From: Candidatus Cloacimonadota bacterium | GTDB taxonomy: Bacteria > Cloacimonadota > Cloacimonadia > Cloacimonadales > TCS61 | DNA: 7,723 nucleotides | Reading direction: 5' to 3' | Assembly (NCBI GenBank): GCA_021108055.1 | Contig: JAIORR010000346.1 | Location: 1-7,723 of the forward strand | In this document: positions 5,489 through 7,723 of the stretch, piece after piece | Layout of the letters: each line of letters opens with the position of its first letter | How positions within the stretch are numbered: position 1 is the first letter of the stretch | Made by a program: the position numbers and the translations under genes | The notes under the pieces: generated by a model | Databases searched by the model: none | What the model was told of the DNA's origin: nothing | What the model saw: the letters and a program-made list of their open reading frames with translations, nothing else

Positions 5489-6379
5489 ATGAACAGATTT
5501 GTCTTTGTGTTTTTGCTTTCAATTTTGATAATTTCTTGTCAGGATATTATTCCGGAATTTAATGGTGAAGAATCTTTTACTTTCCTGGAAAAGCAGTGTG
5601 AACTCGGTCCGCGCTATCCGGGTTCAGATGAGATCGAGCTTTGCAGGAATTACATCATTGACGAACTGAAGAAGAGTGGTGCAGAAATACAAAAACAGGA
5701 ATTTACTTCCATCATCAAAGAACAGGAATATAAAGGAGTAAATATCATTGCCAGTTTCTATCCGCGAATGAGCAGACGCATTCTGTTGGGAGCACATTAT
5801 GACACGCGTCCCTGGGCAGATAAAGAAGAAGATGCTTCCCTGCATAACGAACCGATTATTGGTGCAAATGATGCAGCTTCCGGGGTTGCAGTCCTTCTGG
5901 AAATAGCTTCGATCATTTCCGATAAACAACCCGGTCAATTTGGAATAGATATGGTTTTCTTCGACTTGGAAGACATGGGAGAATACGGCAACAATACTAC
6001 ATGGTGTCTGGGTTCCAGTTATTTTGCAGAAAATTTTACAGAAGAAAAACCGGAGAAAGCAATAGTTGTAGATATGATAGGAGACAGCGATCTACAGATC
6101 GAAATGGAATATTTTTCCTACCACAATTCACCAGACCTGGTAAACGAAGTTTGGAATACGGCTAAGGAATTGGGATTCAGCGAATTCAAACCGAAGATAA
6201 CGAACATGATCTATGACGATCATTATCCCCTGATCTGTGCAGGATTTAATGCAATCGATATAATCGATTTCGATTATCCCGTCTGGCATACTTTGGAAGA
6301 TACACCAGATAAATGCTCTCCAAATTCTCTTTATGTGGTCGGGCAAACACTTCTAACAATTATTTATAGTGAAAAATGA
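5489..6379 (+). CDS. Secreted M28-family lipoprotein, glutaminyl cyclase-like
   Basis: This 296-residue protein has a lipoprotein signal (hydrophobic 4-16, lipobox IISC, Cys17), so it should sit on the periplasmic or outer face of a membrane. The rest is an M28 zinc hydrolase fold. It has GAHYDTRP (H103, D105), GANDAASG (D128), FFDLEDMGEYG (catalytic E161, ligand D162), D195, DDHYPL (D244) and VWHTLEDTPD (W266, H267). The WCLGSSYFA, DDHxP and VWHT signatures point to the glutaminyl-peptide cyclotransferase branch, which turns N-terminal Gln into pyroglutamate. All five positions of a two-zinc aminopeptidase also seem present, so peptidase activity cannot be excluded. The length fits single-domain bacterial members. 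The ribosome site is weak (GGGACGG about 5 nt before the ATG). Its TGA overlaps the next gene's ATG (ATGA), implying translational coupling. Confidence 0.9.
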   Translation: MNRFVFVFLLSILIISCQDIIPEFNGEESFTFLEKQCELGPRYPGSDEIELCRNYIIDELKKSGAEIQKQEFTSIIKEQEYKGVNIIASFYPRMSRRILLGAHYDTRPWADKEEDASLHNEPIIGANDAASGVAVLLEIASIISDKQPGQFGIDMVFFDLEDMGEYGNNTTWCLGSSYFAENFTEEKPEKAIVVDMIGDSDLQIEMEYFSYHNSPDLVNEVWNTAKELGFSEFKPKITNMIYDDHYPLICAGFNAIDIIDFDYPVWHTLEDTPDKCSPNSLYVVGQTLLTIIYSEK

Positions 6380-6987
6380 AAAAAATACTGAATAATTTTC
6401 TTACGGATAACGAGCAAAAGATATTGCTCTTCCTTGTATTTTTTGCCTTTCTGGGTTTGATAATAAAATATACAGGATTACTGGCAGAACCTAATCCTCA
6501 AGCTGTTGAGAGTTTGAACTTAGAAAAGGATTATGAAATAAAATACGATCTGAACACTGTTTCAAAACAAGAACTTATCACCATCTCTGGAATCGGAGAA
6601 AAAAGAGCTGAAGACATCATTGCATATCGCAACAAAAATGGATTCCGTTCCAGGAAAGACCTTTTGAACATCAAAGGAATAGGCATTAAAAGGTATTCCA
6701 AAATGAAAGATTTTTTCATTGAGATGAGTTCCGAAACCGACATCGTAGAAAGTAGTGAACCGGAAAAAGAAAAAGATGTTATTCTACCAAAAATAATTAA
6801 TATCAATAGTGCCGGAATTGATGAACTTATAATGTTAAAAGGCATTGGGCCATCCAAAGCAGAAAAAATAGTAGCTCTGCGAAAGGAATTGGGTAAATTT
6901 AACTCTATCAATGACCTTTTGAAAGTGAAAGGGATCGGACCAAAAACCCTTGAAAAATTTAAAAAACAAATAATTTTAGGAGATTGA
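6376..6987 (+). CDS. Membrane-anchored protein with tandem ComEA-like helix-hairpin-helix domains
   Basis: This 203-residue protein has a short N-terminal tail, one membrane helix (about 15-35), a linker, then two ComEA-type domains of about 58 residues. Each has two HhH motifs. Domain 1 is about 58-116, with SGIGEKRAEDIIAYR and IKGIGIKR. Domain 2 is about 139-198, with KGIGPSKAEKIVALR and VKGIGPKTLEK. An acidic spacer (about 117-135) separates them. HhH domains bind the DNA backbone without sequence preference. ComEA is the surface DNA receptor of transformation and normally carries a single domain, so the duplication is unusual. A role in DNA uptake is plausible but unproven, since no comEC or pilus gene is in view. 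The start overlaps the preceding stop codon. The next gene's ribosome site lies within its last codons. Confidence 0.9.
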   Translation: MKKILNNFLTDNEQKILLFLVFFAFLGLIIKYTGLLAEPNPQAVESLNLEKDYEIKYDLNTVSKQELITISGIGEKRAEDIIAYRNKNGFRSRKDLLNIKGIGIKRYSKMKDFFIEMSSETDIVESSEPEKEKDVILPKIININSAGIDELIMLKGIGPSKAEKIVALRKELGKFNSINDLLKVKGIGPKTLEKFKKQIILGD

Positions 6988-6989
6988 TT

Positions 6990-7723
6990 ATGAACGATAA
7001 GATAGTCCCCACCATAACGTTAGCAGAATTATACGAATCACAGGAACAGTTATTAGATGCCCTGGTTATATACCAGGATCTTATGAAAAAAGAACATTCC
7101 GACAAAATACAGAAAAAAGTAGATGAACTGAAAGAAAAAGTCTTTAATGATAGTTCATTTGAATATAGTCATCTTATTGATAAGATATTCAACATAGAAG
7201 AAAAGAAAAGACTTAAGGTTCTCCCGCATGAGCAATATGAAACTTTCAACGAATCTCTTAAACATCACAAAAATGAAGAAACTTATCCGGAAGAAATGAT
7301 AGAGAAGAAACCCGATCTTTCGGAGCAACCGGAAACGCAAGAGCCGGAACCTGAAGATAACACTTTCGAACAGCCTGTTGAACCGGGGAAAAAACCAGAA
7401 GAATTAGATCCTTCTATCGAAGATACAGAAGAAATAACAGAAAAAAGCCCCGAGATCGAAGAAGAAAAACAGATCGAACAGGAAAAAGAAGAAGAGAAAG
7501 TTATTCCCGAAGAAACTTATGAACCGGAGCAAAAAATAGAAACCGAGATCGAAGAAGAAAAACCGGAAGAAAAGCCAATGCAAGAAATTCAAAAACCGGT
7601 TGAACCAGCACAAATATATGAAGATGTTCTATCCGAAAAAGGAGAGCAACAAATATCCCAATCTGAAAGCACCATACCCGATTTAGAAAAAAAAGGAGAA
7701 CTCGAAGATAAAACTTTCGAACA
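6990..7723 (+). CDS. 5' part of a long acidic Glu/Lys/Pro-rich protein with TPR-like N-terminus (runs off the edge)
   Basis: An ATG at 6990 opens a frame of 244 codons with no stop before the window end. AGGAG 7 nt upstream and a 2 nt gap from the ComEA-like gene make it the third gene of the operon. Residues about 8-34 (LAELYESQEQLLDALVIYQD) look like one TPR-like helical hairpin of the kind seen at the start of some FCB and deltaproteobacterial proteins. Residues about 35-92 are charged and helical. From about 93 onward the chain is low-complexity, rich in Glu, Lys, Pro and Gln, and surely disordered. It holds in-frame repeats (EIEEEK twice, EDNTFEQ and EDKTFE). There is no signal peptide or membrane helix in the visible part, so it is likely cytoplasmic. 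The C-terminal part that may define its function is missing. Confidence 0.85.
   Translation, partial: MNDKIVPTITLAELYESQEQLLDALVIYQDLMKKEHSDKIQKKVDELKEKVFNDSSFEYSHLIDKIFNIEEKKRLKVLPHEQYETFNESLKHHKNEETYPEEMIEKKPDLSEQPETQEPEPEDNTFEQPVEPGKKPEELDPSIEDTEEITEKSPEIEEEKQIEQEKEEEKVIPEETYEPEQKIETEIEEEKPEEKPMQEIQKPVEPAQIYEDVLSEKGEQQISQSESTIPDLEKKGELEDKTFE
7353..7372 (+). repeat. Direct repeat copy 1 (partner at 7704-7723)
   Basis: Twenty bases encoding EDNTFEQ recur at 7704-7723 (EDKTFE...) with a single mismatch. They are 351 nt apart, exactly 117 codons and in frame. The second copy reaches the window edge, so a longer repeat may continue beyond it. Confidence 0.75.
7450..7563 (+). repeat. Pair of perfect 21-nt in-frame repeats in the acidic region
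   Basis: The segment at 7450-7470 is repeated exactly at 7543-7563, 93 nt (31 codons) away and in the same frame. Both encode EIEEEK with flanking bases. The pair lies in the low-complexity acidic part of the last gene and suggests local duplication, although biased composition also favours recurrence. Confidence 0.75.

Noticed and set aside
5337..5522. Leftward 61-codon ORF containing MAERAGIEPAV
   Set aside because: Its C-terminal part is the antisense of tRNA-Sec. Such 'ERAGIEPA' ORFs are a known artefact of reading across tRNA genes. It has no ribosome site and conflicts with the peptidase gene.
5624..5938. Leftward 104-codon ORF inside the M28 gene
   Set aside because: It lies antisense to the conserved metal-binding motifs of the peptidase and has no family resemblance.
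6531..6911. Leftward 126-codon ORF inside the ComEA-like gene
   Set aside because: It is antisense to clearly recognised HhH motifs, with low-complexity Ser/Ile/Phe composition and no ribosome site.
7404..7613. Leftward Phe-rich ORF resembling a membrane protein
   Set aside because: It is the complement of the GAA/AAA-rich acidic gene on the plus strand, which gives artificial Phe/Leu strings.
7441..7723. Possible CRISPR-like or tandem repeat array
   Set aside because: The repeats are in-frame codon-biased duplications in a coding region, without regular spacing or unique spacers.

Overview
This is an AT-rich bacterial window with densely packed genes. It looks like chromosome of a low-GC bacterium that uses selenocysteine. 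Several sites resemble the -33 TTG / -7 TAnnTTTG promoter of Bacteroidota and relatives, there are two secreted lipoproteins, and the last gene opens with a short 'LAELYESQ..LDALVIYQDL' TPR-like segment. Together these hint at the FCB side of the tree (for example Cloacimonadota-like lineages). That placement is inference only; no rRNA or other decisive marker is present.

Layout. Positions 1-2703 are read leftward. An HD-domain phosphohydrolase-like gene (2703-1900) is followed 14 nt later by a lipoprotein of unknown function (1885-1058). After 78 nt comes a two-helix membrane histidine-kinase-like protein (979-110). A further gene with a good ribosome site probably starts at 34 and runs off the left edge. 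The kinase-like protein has Tyr-Tyr where its family has His-His, so it lacks the usual phosphoacceptor. Positions 2861-3060 hold a rightward tRNA-Lys/tRNA-Glu pair closed by a strong intrinsic terminator. Positions 3216-5177 hold leftward selB, the selenocysteine-specific elongation factor, and about 140 nt behind its start the divergent tRNA-Sec (selC) begins. Both dedicated selenocysteine decoding components therefore sit side by side. selA, selD and any selenoprotein gene are not in the window.

From 5489 to the right edge there is a tight rightward operon. It encodes a secreted M28 lipoprotein of the glutaminyl-cyclase type, then (ATGA overlap) a membrane-anchored protein with two ComEA-like double helix-hairpin-helix domains, then (2 nt gap) a long acidic Glu/Lys/Pro-rich protein with internal repeats, cut off by the window end.

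I see no CRISPR array, insertion sequence or phage gene, and no clearly new multi-gene system. The points most worth a second look are the phosphoacceptor-less kinase and its HD/lipoprotein neighbours, the unusual acceptor end of tRNA-Sec, a possibly frame-broken small ORF behind selB, and a shared promoter-like layout.
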